From Myxocyprinus asiaticus (lineage: Eukaryota > Chordata > Actinopteri > Cypriniformes > Catostomidae), in assembly GCF_019703515.2 (NCBI RefSeq), contig NC_059346.1, positions 50,637,501-50,701,500 of the forward strand: a stretch of 64,000 nucleotides of DNA, written 5' to 3'. Shown here in pieces: positions 10,607 to 23,240 of this stretch. The translations under genes were made by a program, and so were the position numbers. The notes beneath the pieces are model-generated. The model was not told the DNA's origin. It did not search any database and saw only the letters and a list, made by a program, of their open reading frames with translations. Numbering within the stretch: position 1 is the first letter of the stretch; each line of letters opens with the position of its first letter.

Positions 10607-11852
10607 CACTATATTGCCAAAAGTATTCGCTCACCCATCCAAATAATTGAATTCAGGTGTTCCAATCACTTCCATGGCCACAGGTGTATAAAATGAAGCA
10701 CCTAGGCATGCAGACTGCTTCTACAAACATTTGTGAAAGAATGGGCCGCTCTCAGGAGCTCAGTGAATTCCAGCGTGGTACTGTGATAGGATGCCACCTG
10801 TGCAACAAGTCCAGTCATGAAATTTCCTCGCTACTAAATATTCCACAGTCAACTGTCAGTGGTATTATAACAAAGTGGAAGCGATTGGGAATGACAGCAA
10901 CTCAGCCACGAAGTGGTAGGCCACGTAAAATGACAGAGCGGGGTCAGCGGATGCTGAGGCGCATAGTGCGCAGAGGTCGCCAACTTTCTGCAGAGTCAAT
11001 CGCTACAGACCTCCAAAGTTCATGTGGCCTTCAGATTAGCTCAAGAACAGTGCGTAGAGAGCTTCATGGAATGGGTTTCCATGGCCGAGCAGCTGCATCC
11101 AAGCCATACATCACCAAGTGCAATACAAAGCGTCGGATGCAGTGGTGTAAAGCACGCCGCCACTGGACTCTAGAGCAGTGGAGACGCGTTCTCTGGAGTG
11201 ACGAATCACACTTCTCCATCAGGCAATCTGATGGACGAGTCTGGGTTTGGCGGTTGCCAGGAGAATGGTACTTGTCTGACTGCATTGTGCCAACTGTGAA
11301 GTTTGGTGGAGGGGGATTATGGTGTGGGGTTTTTTTCAGGAACTGGGCTTGGCCCCTTAGTTCCAGTGAAAGGAACTCTGAATGCTTCAGCATACCAAGA
11401 GATTTTGGACAATTCCATGCTCCCAACTTTGTGGGAACAGTTTGGGGATGGCCCCTTCCTGTTCCAACATGACTGCGCACCAGTGCACAAAGCAAGGTCC
11501 ATAAAGACATGGATGAGCGAGTTTGGTGTGGAAGAACTTGACTGGCCTGCACAGAGTCCTGACCTCAACCCGATAGAGCACCTTTGGGATGAATTAGAGC
11601 GAAGACTGCGAGCCAGGCCTTCTCGTCCAACATCAGTGTCTGACCTCACAAATGCGCTTCTGGAAGAATGGTAAAAAATTCCCATAAACACACTCCTAAA
11701 CCTTGTGGAAAGCCTTCCCAGAAGAGTTGAAGCTGTTATAGCTGCAAAGGGTGGGCCGACGTCATATTAAACCCTATGGATTAAGAATGGGATGTCACTT
11801 AAGTTCATATGCGTCTAAAGGCAGATGAGCGAATACATTTGGCAATATAGTG
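10607..11852 (+). mobile_element. Tc1-like DNA transposon C with short TIRs
   Basis: The ends are 'cactatattgccaaaagtat' and the reverse complement of 'ggcaatatagtg', about 28 bp each, flanked by TA at 10605-10606 and 11853-11854. Length is 1.25 kb. The short inverted repeats distinguish it from the long-TIR element at 3757-5300. The single enclosed transposase gene has one frameshift and one nonsense codon. Confidence 0.94.
10741..11770 (+). pseudogene. Tc1-like transposase, one frameshift and one stop
   Basis: A DD34E transposase of about 340 residues. It starts MGRSQELSEFQRG at 10741. The DNA-binding domain includes IPQSTVSGIITKWKR and the GRP linker motif SGRPRKM. The first frame runs through LWSDESHFSI and breaks at about 11315, in the GGGG run after 'TVKFGG'. 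The second frame then carries the rest: FQHDCAPVHKA, SPDLNPIEHLWDEL and LPRRVEAVIAAKGGPTSY. One in-frame TAA (11672-11674) follows LLEEW and probably arose by a C-to-T change in a CAA codon. The true family stop is at 11768-11770. All catalytic acids are preserved. An upstream in-frame methionine at 10657 lies in the leader and is not the likely start. Confidence 0.93.
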
Positions 11853-11854
11853 TA

Positions 11855-12328
11855 TCTATAGAGTCATGCCTGTTTGTCAAAAGTTATTTTAGAAACATGC
11901 ATAATGTACTTTAAAGTCTGCACATCCATCCTGGCAATCTATAATGCATTTCGTTCAGAGAGCAAATGAAAAGAGGACTGCCAATGTCCACAGATACTGT
12001 CCACTTTAGTGTCCCATTGCAATTTTTAAACATTATTGCATAAATCACTTTTTTTTTTTTTCTTTTTTGTGGTAAGAAGTATTAGATATGTTAGAAAGAC
12101 TAGATACTGTAATAGATAATAATCTTTAATAGATAAACTATTTAATATATAATTTAGATAATTTATAGACATTACATGATTGTGGCAAATGAGTAATTAG
12201 TCAATACAAAAAAAGTGACTTTAGATGTAATACTATTTATTTCCATATCATTGAACATAAGCCTATAACTTGCCTAGAGTCCACAGCAATCCATTTTGCA
12301 ACTGTGTACATCAATCTGTTCAGCTCCA
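11855..12328. other. Intergenic, no gene seen
   Basis: AT-rich with a T-run at about 12050-12067. No coding or structural feature is supported. Confidence 0.4.
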
Positions 12329-12660
12329 TTAAAGGGATAGTTCACCCAAAAATGAAAATTATCTCATTACTTACCTTAACCTCATGACTTTCTTTCCTCT
12401 GCAGAACACAAATTAAGATTTTTAAAAGAATATCTCAGCCCTGTAGGTCCATTTAATACAAGTGAATGGTGACCAGAACTTTGAAGGTCTCCAGTGATTT
12501 AATCCCTGACTTGAATCGATCTGATAGGTTTGGGTGAGAAAAAAGATCAATATTTAAGACGATTTTGACTATAAATCTCCACTTTCACATTCTTCTTCTT
12601 ATGTTTTTGACGATTCAAATCCTTTGTGTGTATCGCCACCTACTGGGCAGGGAGGATAAC
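12329..12660 (+). repeat. Palindromic TTAA-type element, copy 2 (left half only)
   Basis: Begins TTAA then 'agggatagttcacccaaaaa' and runs through the family's 'ctgtaggtcca' and 'agtgaatggtgaccagaact' blocks to the internal 'tatcgccacctactgggcag'. The mirrored right arm is absent, so the copy is truncated or the right half was lost. Confidence 0.8.
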
Positions 12661-14069
12661 TGTTTTTTGTTTTGTTTTGTTTTTTTGCCCTGCCTCTTCT
12701 TAAAAGTTAAATGTATTTTTGTTTATCCAGTGGTCAAATGTTGTGTGAGTCTGCTTCATCTTCAGTGTTATTATAACCACCTGATTAGTTGCTAGTATCA
12801 CATCTGCATGCAGTTCCACAACCCTTCCCTTTTCTTCCGAAAACACTCAAAGACTTACCGAACATAGATCAGCAGTAGGCTAAATTTGAATGAAAATGTT
12901 TAAAAAGAAGGATTATTGGGAATTAATAAATCATAAAAAATATACTGCCATTTCCTGATTAATATGTAATCACGTAATCCAGGCAAAAATAACGGAAATC
13001 TGATTACAATTATTTTTAAATAAAATGTAATCTAATAACAAGTACTTTATTATTGTAATTTGATTACATAATCCAGATGGCATTTAATCCGTTACTACCC
13101 AGCACTCTCCACAAATTCTGTGAGTGTGCAGCTTGACTGTCTCCTATTTATTGTAAGTGTTCCCTTTGGTAATTAACTAGCACGCATGGCTAAGGTTAAA
13201 TCATTAGCCTTAATAAGGGCCAAAATTACTTTCTATGTTTCAGGCTCCACTGCCATTATTACTGTCTGATGTCATTAATGGAATTAATTGGATGCACCTT
13301 TGGTGTACGAGCACATTTATCAAAGAATCCTTAACAGAGAGTACACTTTTTTATGGATGTGACAACAGGGCTTCTATTAAAACACATGCCTCAAACCTTC
13401 TAAAAGTGTCATTTACACATTTTAATGCATTTTGAGATATTATCCTTCTTGGTTTTCAAGTAATAAGCAATAATGTACTTGCTATTTTGTGCATTTAGTC
13501 ACAGTTAAAGGGCATCAGTGCAGCATGCAGCAAAAGTGCTTGCAACTCCATTTACCCATGACTGTACCCCCTGTATAGTTTGAATTTTATTGTAACTAAT
13601 GAATCACAGCATACTTTTACCAGTCTCAAAGGCAGCATCCCAGATGTGCAATTATATCTGACAAGAGACCTTTATCAAACTAGCATAAAATAAAGTTTAC
13701 TGTAGCACAGTTCCTCTGCTCAGGTCTAAATGCTGACACAAAGGACAAGAGATGAAGATAATGTCAACATCCTGGCTAATATTTGTTTATTTCCTATGCA
13801 CAATTATGCATCATCTGGTGAAGTCAACAAAAGTATAAACAATTCCAGAGCTGCCCAAATTTATTCACCTATAATAATGAGCTGTGAAACAACACCGAAG
13901 GAATTACAGCATGAAGCAAAACAGAGCGAAGAGGTGATTTTGAATACCTTCAACCTTGACAGAAAAAAATAAAAATGTGCTACCTATAATACTGAGATAT
14001 GTAATAACTGCTTGTCTCCATTCACTCTCCATTTAACCTCATTGCTGTCAAAGAGACCAAAATGATACA
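12661..14069. other. Intergenic with a hAT-like repeat end
   Basis: At about 12940-13107, repeated 'taatc' phrases such as 'gattacataatccaga' lead to 'ccgttactacccagcactc'. This looks like the right end of the TTGGG..TAACGGATTAC class of repeats whose better copies are at 15701, 22596 and 55169. The remainder has no supported feature. An 80-codon frame at 13730-13972 shows no family resemblance. Confidence 0.45.
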
Positions 14070-14699
14070 TTAAAAGGATAGTTCACCCAAAAATGAAAAT
14101 ACTCACACTCATGCCATCCCAGATGTGTTTCTTTCTTCTGCTGAACACAAATAGAGATTTTTATTAGAAGAATATCTCAGCTCTGTAGGTCCATACAATG
14201 CAAGTGAATGGTGACCAGACCTTTCAAGCTCCACAAATCACATAAAAGCAGCATAAAAGTAATCCATAAGACTCCAGTGATTAAATATATATCTTCTGAA
14301 GCAATGCAGTTGCTTTGAGTGAGAAACAGATCAATATTTAAATCCTTTTTTACTGTAAATCTCCACTTTCTCTTTTAGAATGTGAAAGTGAACATGGAGA
14401 TTTATAGTAAAAAAGGACTTAAATATGAATCTGTTTTTCACCAACACCTACCATATTGCTTCTGAAGACATGGATTTAACCACTGGAGTTGTATAGATTA
14501 CTTTTATGCTGCTTTTATGTGATTTTTGGACCTTCAAAGTTATGGCCACCATTTACTTGATTGTATGGATCTACAGAGCTGAAATATTCTTATCTTTGTT
14601 TGTGTTCTGCAGAAGAAAGAAAGTCATACAAATCTGGGATGGCATGAGGGTGAGTAAATTATGAGAGAATGTTCATTTTTGGGTGAACTATCCCTTTAA
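14070..14699. repeat. Palindromic TTAA-type element, copy 3 (complete)
   Basis: TTAA at both edges (14070-14073 and 14696-14699). The left arm has 'ggatagttcacccaaaaatg', mirrored on the right by 'catttttgggtgaactatcc'. The two arms pair along most of their length and meet near 14375-14400, where 'tgaaagtggagattta'-type sequence faces its complement. There is no coding capacity. The TTAA duplication suggests mobilisation by a piggyBac-type transposase, which is inference. Confidence 0.85.
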
Positions 14700-15700
14700 A
14701 GATTAAACCTCTCCTTTGTGGTTTTCCTTTTCCATTTAATTCCATTGTTATTAATTTCATCGTTTTCCACAGTATACGGATATGGAGAGCATTTTCGAAC
14801 GTCTCTGTTTGCGGTGGAGGAAAAGGCCATTCCAGTGTGGATGAGAGGTGTAAATGTAGCAAAATCAATGTGTTTCAAATGAAAACAGATTAGTATGGAT
14901 GTGGCCTAAGTGCATCCAAAAGCTCTCAATATAGTTATTACTTATTACATACTTCCTCTAAAGACTACAAACCTTTTACAATAGGCAAAGTTGTCAGCTA
15001 TGAATTCCAAGCATTGTTTTTTTTTATCTTTCATTAATTAAATCTACAGAGTGCAGAAAGCTGGGGCATCACTCTTCCGCACAAGCTACCTTACTCCACT
15101 AATGAGACTTTTCATCAAGATTGTGAGTGTCAGATTTGGCTGTAAACACTGAGGTGTGAGTGAAGCTGCACACATATTTAAAATCACTGAATTTATTTAA
15201 AGACTTACTTCTGTAATGTTCAAAGGTATGTGATGTACAGTGTATTTGTTAACCCAAAACAAATCATCTAAAAGGCTAAAAGGTTCACACGTTAATGTGC
15301 ACTTTGACAAATGACACAAAGGAAAAGTTTTACCAAGTTTCATTATGCAGTTATGTTTACAGTACTGTAAATAACATTGTATACTGCTTGTACATGTGAA
15401 TAATGCTAATTGCACTTACTGCGTGAACAGCCGAAGACAGCCATACAGACATGTCCAAAATTATATAGACCACGATGACACTTTTGACAATGTGGTCTCC
15501 ATCAGCTTATCTGAAATACTATACTCTTGTTTGTTTGTATCCTCTTATATTACCTGGAAACATCCAGGTTGTGTTTCATTGTAATTTGTCTGTTTTTGTA
15601 ACTTTTTCTCCTTTTACTTTTAATATAAGGGCTGTAGGTGTCAACCAATGCTCGAGGTCTCTGTAAAATTGATTGTGGGTCCATATTGTGCTCTTGCATG
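14700..15700. other. Intergenic with a repeat fragment
   Basis: About 14718-14909 contains 'cgttttccacagtatac', 'gtctctgtttgcggtggagg' and 'agtgtggatgagaggtgtaa'. This reads as an eroded interspersed repeat, possibly related to 160-260. The remainder to 15700 has no supported feature. Confidence 0.4.
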
Positions 15701-17215
15701 CAGTGTTGGGCTGTAACGGAATACATGTAACATCGTTATGTATTCAGAATACAAAAATGAAGTAGCTATATTCAGCACGTGTTACGTTTTCAAGCTCCTG
15801 TATTCAGAATACAGTTACTTTATAGAATTTTGTTCAAAAACTTTTAGAATACTTCTTTCATAATGACACAAAAATAAGGCAGAAATTTTGTCAATCAAGT
15901 GAGAAACTTGTGGACAGCGCGGTATTTTATTTTATTTTTTTAAACAGTTTTGCGTGCCCTCACAATAAGTTTAGCATTCCCTCGCAATAGTTTGTGTTCC
16001 TTCACAAAAGTATTATGTTCCCTCACAATAATTTGTACTATGGTTTTACTATAGTAGGTAACCATGTTTTAAACTTGATATTCATAGTAAAACCATAGTA
16101 ATAATACAGGAAAATTAAAACCATGGTAATAAAAGTCATAATTTTGTGGTTATTACTACAAAAAACATTGTATTTGTAATAAAACCATAGTAACCACAAG
16201 AATTACCATGGTTAATCTATAGTAAAACTATGGTTACTATATGGATACAGTATACTATATTATAACCATGGTTTCCACCAAAATAACATGTTTACTTCAC
16301 TTAATTTTCATGGTTACTACAATATTACTAAAGTAAAACTATGTTTTTCTGTAGTAAAACCGTAACACCCACAAAATTATTCTTTTTATTACCATAGTTT
16401 TCGTTTTCCTGTATTATCATTATGGTTTCACTATGAATGTCATGGTTAAAATATGGTTACTGTAGTAAAATCATGGTAAATTCATTGCGAGGAAACGCAA
16501 AACAATTGCGAGGTCATGCAAAACTTATTGCGAGGGAACGCTAGCAATACATTTATTTAACATATCATACGAAGTGATTAAAAAAAAAAAAAAAAAATCT
16601 AAAATTGACAATTAGATTCAAATGAGTAAAAGAATTAAAAGCACCCAAAAAATTAAAAGTTTCAGTAATAAAAGAAGAAAAAAATGCAAAGAATAAATAG
16701 GCCTAAATGGAAGCAAGCCTAGTTATAAAAAAAAATCTCTAAAATATGGATAATTTGCATTTCGTATCCAATTTTGTTTTGAGGTCTTGGAGGTACAGGC
16801 AGCATTTTTTATGTTGGAAAGTGGATGAAATATTGTAGTTGACCCAAAACTGTTTTCTGTTTGCCTTCTGCCTTCCATAAAGATAAACATCAGCATCCAA
16901 CTCCAAATCTAATTTAAAGAAATCAAGGCAGTGCTAAGTTCATGAAATTCACTGACAAATAGCTAGCTGACTGTTTAGACTCAGTTACTAAGAGAAAAAA
17001 AGGAATGCAGTGGTTCAGATAAGATAATAATGACATATCACACATAATTCTTCCATTTGTGCCATGTCTTTATAAATATGTATCCTAAAAGTATTCTTGT
17101 ATTCTAAATATGTTACTTTTTTATGTGATGCATCAGAATACATTACTGAATACATTTAAGAGACAGTATTTATTCAGCCCAGAATACTTTTCTTAAAGTA
17201 TTCTGCCCAACCCTG
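15701..17215. mobile_element. hAT-like non-autonomous element 1
   Basis: The left end is 'cagtgttgggctgtaacgga' and the right end 'ttctgcccaaccctg', an imperfect inverted pair. Flanking octamers 'cttgcatg' (15693-15700) and 'cttatatg' (17216-17223) agree at 6 of 8 positions. This fits the 8-bp target duplication of the hAT superfamily. There is no transposase. Internal 'gtattcagaatac' phrases recur near the left end. A separate fold-back repeat (15945-16545) is nested inside. Confidence 0.65.
15945..16545. repeat. Fold-back repeat rich in accatggt motifs
   Basis: The outer arms are inverted: 'gcattccctcgcaatagttt' on the left faces 'aaaacttattgcgagggaac' on the right. Between them, 'accatggt', 'tactatggttttactat', 'ccatagtaa' and 'taaccatg' alternate in both orientations, giving a dense set of short self-complementary units. 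No coding capacity. It is likely an inverted-repeat element inserted into the surrounding hAT-like repeat. Confidence 0.7.
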
Positions 17216-18160
17216 CTTATATGTTATGAAAGCAAAACTTTCGAATAAAAGGGCAAAGTTTGTTTAGACTTTTTTTTTAGTCTGACATTTTTCTTAAAAA
17301 GTTTTCAAACAACTTCATATATTTGAACATGCTAAAAGGAATCTTTATACACTGACATGTAAGTTACATTTCTAACATCTAAATCTGGATGTGTGGTTTT
17401 AAACATCAAGAGGTGAGGATCCATACACTTTCATATTTGCATCAAACTGAAATCATGAGTGATATTATCCAGTGTAAATAAGTTCTATGACAACTTTTGC
17501 AAGTTTCAACAACACAAACAACAGCAACCTGAAACAAACTGCCACTGAGCGAGCATTTTCAGGTTAATAATCAAAACAATCTGCAATCTTGGTGTGCACG
17601 ACTCATCATCTAATTAACCTTTCAATTCTAATCTAAATTTAGCCAGTTTCAACAAGCAGGTGTCATTTTGGCTTTAATTAAGAGATTCATGATAGCAATA
17701 AAGTCCTCATTCTAAACATCCAGTGTACTGAACAAATATGTTATTGATTTTCTCTGTGTATGGCAACACTATGGCAACACTTATGTTGTCAGGCCAACTT
17801 CTGGGTGTTTTTACACAACTCATCGATAATATTGATTGGTCATTGTGTTAAGATAAGTTTCTCAGCTTAGAAATAATGGCAGATAATTTTTATTTATTTT
17901 TTTCATACAAGAAAATAACAATATACAGTAAAATAAAAATGTGAAAGCTGCTCCAGGAAATAATTATATATTAAATACTATAATAATGTTGTTCATTAGT
18001 ATTACTCACTGCTTACTCATGTAATAAACTATAATGTAAATAAAATGAATAATTACTGTGCTAAGCATGCATTATTAATTATTATCTTATTCATATTTTT
18101 TCTGATAAAACTTTTAGTTAAATATTTTCAAATATCAGAATAATATCGGATTTCATGTGC
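17216..18160. other. Intergenic, no gene seen
   Basis: AT-rich. No supported coding, RNA or repeat feature apart from short homopolymer runs. Confidence 0.45.
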
Positions 18161-18478
18161 TTAAATTGATAGTTCACTCAAAAAAGAACATTTTGGTATC
18201 ATTTATTCACCCACCTATTGTTCAAAACCCAGAAAACCTGAAGACTTCTTCTGTGGAAAATAAAAGATGTTAAAGCAAAATGACAGCCTCAGTAACCATT
18301 CACTTGCATTGTATGGAAAAAAAGGTACTTTGTAAGTGAATGGTGACAGAGGCTGCCATTCTGCCTTAACATCTCCTTTTGTTTTCCACTGAGTAAAGAA
18401 AGTCATGTAGTTTGGAACAACACAAGGGTGAGTAGATGATGATATAATTTCCATTTTTTGGGTGAACTATCCCTTTAA
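18161..18478. repeat. Palindromic TTAA-type element, short variant
   Basis: TTAA at both edges (18161-18164 and 18475-18478). The arms 'gatagttcactcaaaaaa' and 'ttttttgggtgaactatcc' are inverted. 'cagtaaccattcacttgca' (about 18290) faces 'aagtgaatggtgacagagg' (about 18336) across a short loop near 18322. At 318 bp it shares termini with the longer palindromes but has different internal sequence. Confidence 0.8.
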
Positions 18479-18528
18479 TTCCAAATGTGCATTTAATGTT
18501 ATATATTATGTTAATATAAAATGTGTAC

Positions 18529-18534
<6 letters not shown>

Positions 18535-18571
<37 letters not shown>
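18535..18571. repeat. (TA)n microsatellite
   Basis: Uninterrupted alternating TA of about 36 bases. Confidence 0.95.
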
Positions 18572-19794
18572 TTTTTAGATTATACTCATTTTTTAGATTA
18601 TACTCATATATTAATGTATTTTGCTATTTAATATGCAGCAATAAACACTGAGGCATCAGGTGCGAAAGTGTGTGGCTGCTTTTCAGTATTGCTTTTCAGC
18701 AGTTTATATTGCAAATTAACTCACGGCTTAGAATTACACTGCTGCATTTGTAGAACATCTGTCTAATACACAAGGACTCACAGAGTCTTACAATCATATA
18801 TCCATCACATCTGAAACTTCAATCAGCACACAGGGTTGCCCCTTCTCCAGATTCTTGACATTCTGCGTGTTGAATCGAACACGAGAAAGAAAGAACAAAA
18901 TGTGTTTCTCAAAACAGTTGATATGGAATTGCAGAGATTAGCCCAAAGCCACTAGGTAGAAAAGGGAAATGGCAATAATGAAACATGACATGGAGCAGCC
19001 TCCAGGCGGGGATTGCATTCTGAAGGTTATGTCACCCTCATTGCCTCTCTCAAGCCTTTCTTGGAAAAGTAGAAAAGGTTACATAATCTCATTGAGAGAG
19101 AAGAATGAGCTATTGCGATGTGCACAGTGTGAATGTTAATGACATCATAGCTTCAAATAGGTGAGTTTATAGATCATTTAAAAAAGTTAAGGCAACAGTT
19201 TGCATGGCTTTTATTTGGTTGAAATTACTTAATTATTTTAACCCCCACCGTAAAAAAAAAGAAAAAAAATCCAACTTCTATTTTGTCAGGCAAACGCTCT
19301 TTTAAAAGCTGATTGAATTATCAAATGTAGAAAAAGTTGAGATTACTTAAAAAAATCAGTAAATTCAACTTTTATGCCTTTCAGTGTGATCAGCTTATAA
19401 TTTTAAACAGCAAGAACATACAATGTCAAGTTTTGTCTTGAAGGTAGAACTTGCAGGCTTTTGAACATGCTCAGTCTGATCATTGAGGAAGCCAAATGTG
19501 GCAGAATAATTCCATTTGCTTATCATTGCTACTAGTGTGCAATCACTGCTAGTTTGGCTTGATACTTTAACAAGGAATATTTTCTTATTTAATGTATTCT
19601 ATTTATGTTATGGAAATATTGATTAATTACATTTTGGTCAGAATGTTGGATTGCTGTACTAACCTTAATAGTTGACAACAATACACTATTGTGCACTAAA
19701 TATAGTGCATAGGATTGTCTATTTAGTGGGTTTTCTGCAGAAACTTTGTGAACGTCTGTGCAGTGAAAACTTCATGTTTTCTGTAGTAAGTCAG
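18572..19794. other. Intergenic, no gene seen
   Basis: No supported coding sequence or repeat. A mixed A/G homopolymer patch lies at about 19251-19270. Confidence 0.45.
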
Positions 19795-20456
19795 TTAAAG
19801 GGATAGTTCACCCAAAAATGAAAATTCTCTCATCATTTACTCACCCTCATGCCATCTCAGATGTGCATGACTTTGTTTCTTCTGCAGAACACAAATGAAG
19901 ATTTTTAGAAGAATATTTCAGCTCTGTAGGTCCATACAATGCAAGTGGGTACCATAATTTTGAAGCTCCAAAAATTACATATATATCAACATAAAAGTAA
20001 TCCATAAGACTCCTGTTGTTAAATCCATATCTTCAGAAGTGATATGATAGGTGTGGGTGAGAAACAGATCACTTTCGCATTCTTCTTCTTGTGTTTTTGG
20101 TGATTCAAATTATTCATATATATCGCCCCCTACTGGGCTGGGAGAAGAATTTAAAGCAAAAAAGTAAAGAACTTAAAAGTTTGTTTCACACCCACACCTC
20201 TCAAATCACTTCTGAAAATATGGATTAAACCACTCGAGTCGTATGGATTACTTTTATGAAGCCTTTATGTGCTTTTTGGAGCTTCAAAGTTCTGGCCACC
20301 ATTCACTTGCATTGTATGGACCCACAGAGCTGAAATAGTCTTCTAAAAATCATAACTGGTGTTCTGCAGAAGAAAGAAAGTCATACACATCTGGGATGGC
20401 ATGAGGCTGAGTAAATGATGACAGAATTTTCATTTTTGGGTGAACTTTCCCTTTAA
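19795..20456. repeat. Palindromic TTAA-type element, copy 4 (complete)
   Basis: TTAA at 19795-19798 and 20453-20456. The left arm 'gggatagttcacccaaaaat' is mirrored by 'atttttgggtgaactttccc'. Internal blocks include 'tatcgccccctactgggctg' near the centre. It is the closest to a full consensus-like copy in this window and has no coding capacity. Confidence 0.88.
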
Positions 20457-22595
20457 GGCCAGGGCTCCCACAGACATGGAAAATCAGGAATTATTAGGCT
20501 ATTTATAATTTGTGATTTTTAAGAATATTCTCAAGTAGTCATGGTAAGGTCCTGAAAATTCATGGGTAAAAAGATTTGTAAAATGTATTTTGTTGCATCT
20601 GCCACTGAACATGCCAATTGGAGAAGCAATTTATGTTGAGGCAATTCCCATAATCCCTTGTGCTTAAATGTATTTATGTGTCATTGGTCATAGCATGGCG
20701 ACATGAGTACATGCAACTTATTATTGTTTAGAATTAATACAGTAGATGCTTTTTGTTTTTGGGTTTTAGTGTTTTAATGATGTCTTGCTGTAAATATTTG
20801 TGTTTTATTTGAAGTCACCATTAGGGTGATTAGTGCTCGCTTTAGTGAAGTTTCTTCATATTTTGAAAGGTCAAAGAATTTCTACATTTATACATATACT
20901 TATTAATAAACTCTTTTTAAATCAACACAACTTAAAAAAAAAAAAAAAAATGGTATATTAATCAATAACTTTTATATTTTTCAGTTAACATGCCAAAAAA
21001 ACATGTATGAACAGTTAAGGACCTATTAATGACTTATAGTAACCATATGCTTGAATTTCACTGTGTCAAAACTGACCCGCAAATGTAAAGGTATGCTGAT
21101 TCTGAATGCAATAGGAGGGCTAAGTAAATATCTTGATTGGACTAAAAATCTCAAGTTGTCACAACTTAAATCCTGCCCTCTTAAGGACAATTACCTATTT
21201 AGATTAAATCACTCTTTTTTTTTATTTTATGTTTATTTATTTTTTTAAGTTGTGTCGATTTAAAAAGAGTTTATTTATAAGTAAAAAAGTTTTTTTTAAC
21301 TCGTGAGGTTAAATCAATACGATCACACGGGAAATCAACATGTTGCTTCTGAATGTTCATGTACTTTGTAATCAACCCTTTTCTGCCAAATTACTAATAA
21401 TCATTTTTGCATAAATTTCATTGTGATGACCTTTCCCTCTGGTGTTAGCGATGAAGTATTGCGTCTGACCTGGGGCACAGCACCAAGTTTTGGGCCAAAG
21501 GCACAGAACTATTTTAGGGCCCTCTGGCCAATTTGGGTTTGTGGTGGGGATAATATCCAGCATAAACATTTTAGATGGATATTTAACAGTGCTAATTCAT
21601 AACTTTTTATGTTCAAACGCAAATATTATTTGGATTGAGCAATACATTATTAAAAAATATATACTAAGCCTACTAACAAAATAAATTATACATGTATAAA
21701 TGTATGAGTTATCTTGTTGGCAAAGTCACCATAACATTTCTGAAATGAGAAGTGCCAGGTTGTTCAGTCTATCCTGAGACATTTCGTCTCACAGGTAGTT
21801 TTAGAAAAACTTGCTAACTGATATAACAGGAATATTTTGGTTCCAATGTCCATTTATCTTAAATATAAAATAAATTATTTCTTAGCGCATGTTGATAATT
21901 ATGAAGGGACCCTCTAACCTTCTAGGTAACCCTTCTAGATACAATTTGAAAATATTACTTTTACTAATTATATTTTGTCAGTTTTTCATCATATTTGTTG
22001 CATTTTAGGTTTTGAAAAATGTTAAAATTAATTATATTCCATCAATAAATGTCTTTAAACGGCATTTATTATTTTGCATATATATTTGTTGCATGTTTAT
22101 TGTTTACATGCCTAAATTGTTCTATTTACAATGATTTACATTAATACTCGGAACACATGCTAAATCGGTACTGTCTCTTTAAATAGACAATGGCATCTTA
22201 GCGCAATGACAGTTGATTTTGTTCCTCACAAATTAACTTAATGTGAGGAAAATTTCACATGTATCTCATGGAGTTCTGGGAAAAAAAATAACATTTTGGC
22301 ATCATAGATAAACATCTACTGGTAAATTTTGCACTTAAGTAAAATATGTTTATACAGTAGGTGCATGAGGCTGATGTTGACAGTTTGATTTGAATTGTGC
22401 ATGTCACTTTATTAAGCAAGCATCTGATTGTTGTTCAATGTTTAATGACAATCATGTAATGATGCAGTAATAATTTTACCAACCACCTGGTGAATATTTC
22501 CGTTTTATTTTCTCGCCAAAAGTAATTTAGCCGAGTGCCAAGTGTTAATTTTGGACAATGTTTACATAAAAATCAAACAAATATTCACCTATAGC
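20457..22595. other. Intergenic with one inverted-arm repeat
   Basis: About 2.1 kb with no gene. The only structure I can support is the inverted pair at 20900-21290, listed separately. Confidence 0.45.
20900..21290. repeat. Inverted-arm repeat with poly(A)/poly(T) arms
   Basis: Left 'aataaactctttttaaatca' (about 20905) plus 'acacaacttaaaaaaa' is mirrored at 21240-21280 by 'tttttttaagttgtgtcgat' plus 'ttaaaaagagtttattt'. The arms are about 45 bp around a 290-bp interior. It could be a small MITE or fold-back element. No target duplication was established. Confidence 0.55.
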
Positions 22596-23240
22596 CAGGG
22601 TTGTGGAGTAACAGAATACATGTAACGGGAATACATATTTAAAATACAAAATATAAGTAACTGTATTCCACTACAAGGTGCATTTGAACAGCGGTGAAAC
22701 AATTTCTTATGATGTGTTACATTCATACGAGCAGACAGAGAAGTAAGTTTGAAGTTAGTTTGGAGCACAAGAAATAGAAAGAAACCTTGTGTAAATTGTC
22801 AGCTTTACGCTAAGCTAAAATGCTATTTCTAGCCATTTTACATGCACGTTACCAGGTACAATCATATTTTTTTATCAAGAAAATTCACGTTGGATCATAA
22901 TTAATAATAATTTTTGTTTTGTTTTCCTGTAAATATATCAAAATATCCTTAAAACAAGATCAATTTTATTGATCTTGTTTAAGAAACAACACTGCATAAG
23001 ATATTTAGGTTTTTCAGAGAATGTATTTTTAACATGTGTATTTTGTCTTACTGTACTGGCAGAGTTTTTATAGTCAAAACAAGTGAAAAAATCTACCAGT
23101 GCTGAAGAAGTAATCCAAAGTATTTAGAATACGTTACTGACCTTGAGTAATCTAACAGAATACGTTACAAATGACATTTTACATCATGTATTCTGTAATC
23201 TGTAGTGGAATACATTTCAAAAGTAACCCTCCCAACCCTG
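22596..23240. mobile_element. hAT-like non-autonomous element 2 with perfect 8-bp TSD
   Basis: The ends are 'cagggttgtggagtaacaga' and 'taaccctcccaaccctg'. The octamer 'cctatagc' is repeated exactly at 22588-22595 and 23241-23248, a clear 8-bp target site duplication typical of hAT. The interior matches the element at 55169-56005. It encodes no transposase, so it would have depended on one in trans. Confidence 0.85.

Noticed and set aside
11064..11552. 162-codon minus-strand frame
   Set aside because: Shadow of Tc1 transposase C on the plus strand, with no domain of its own.
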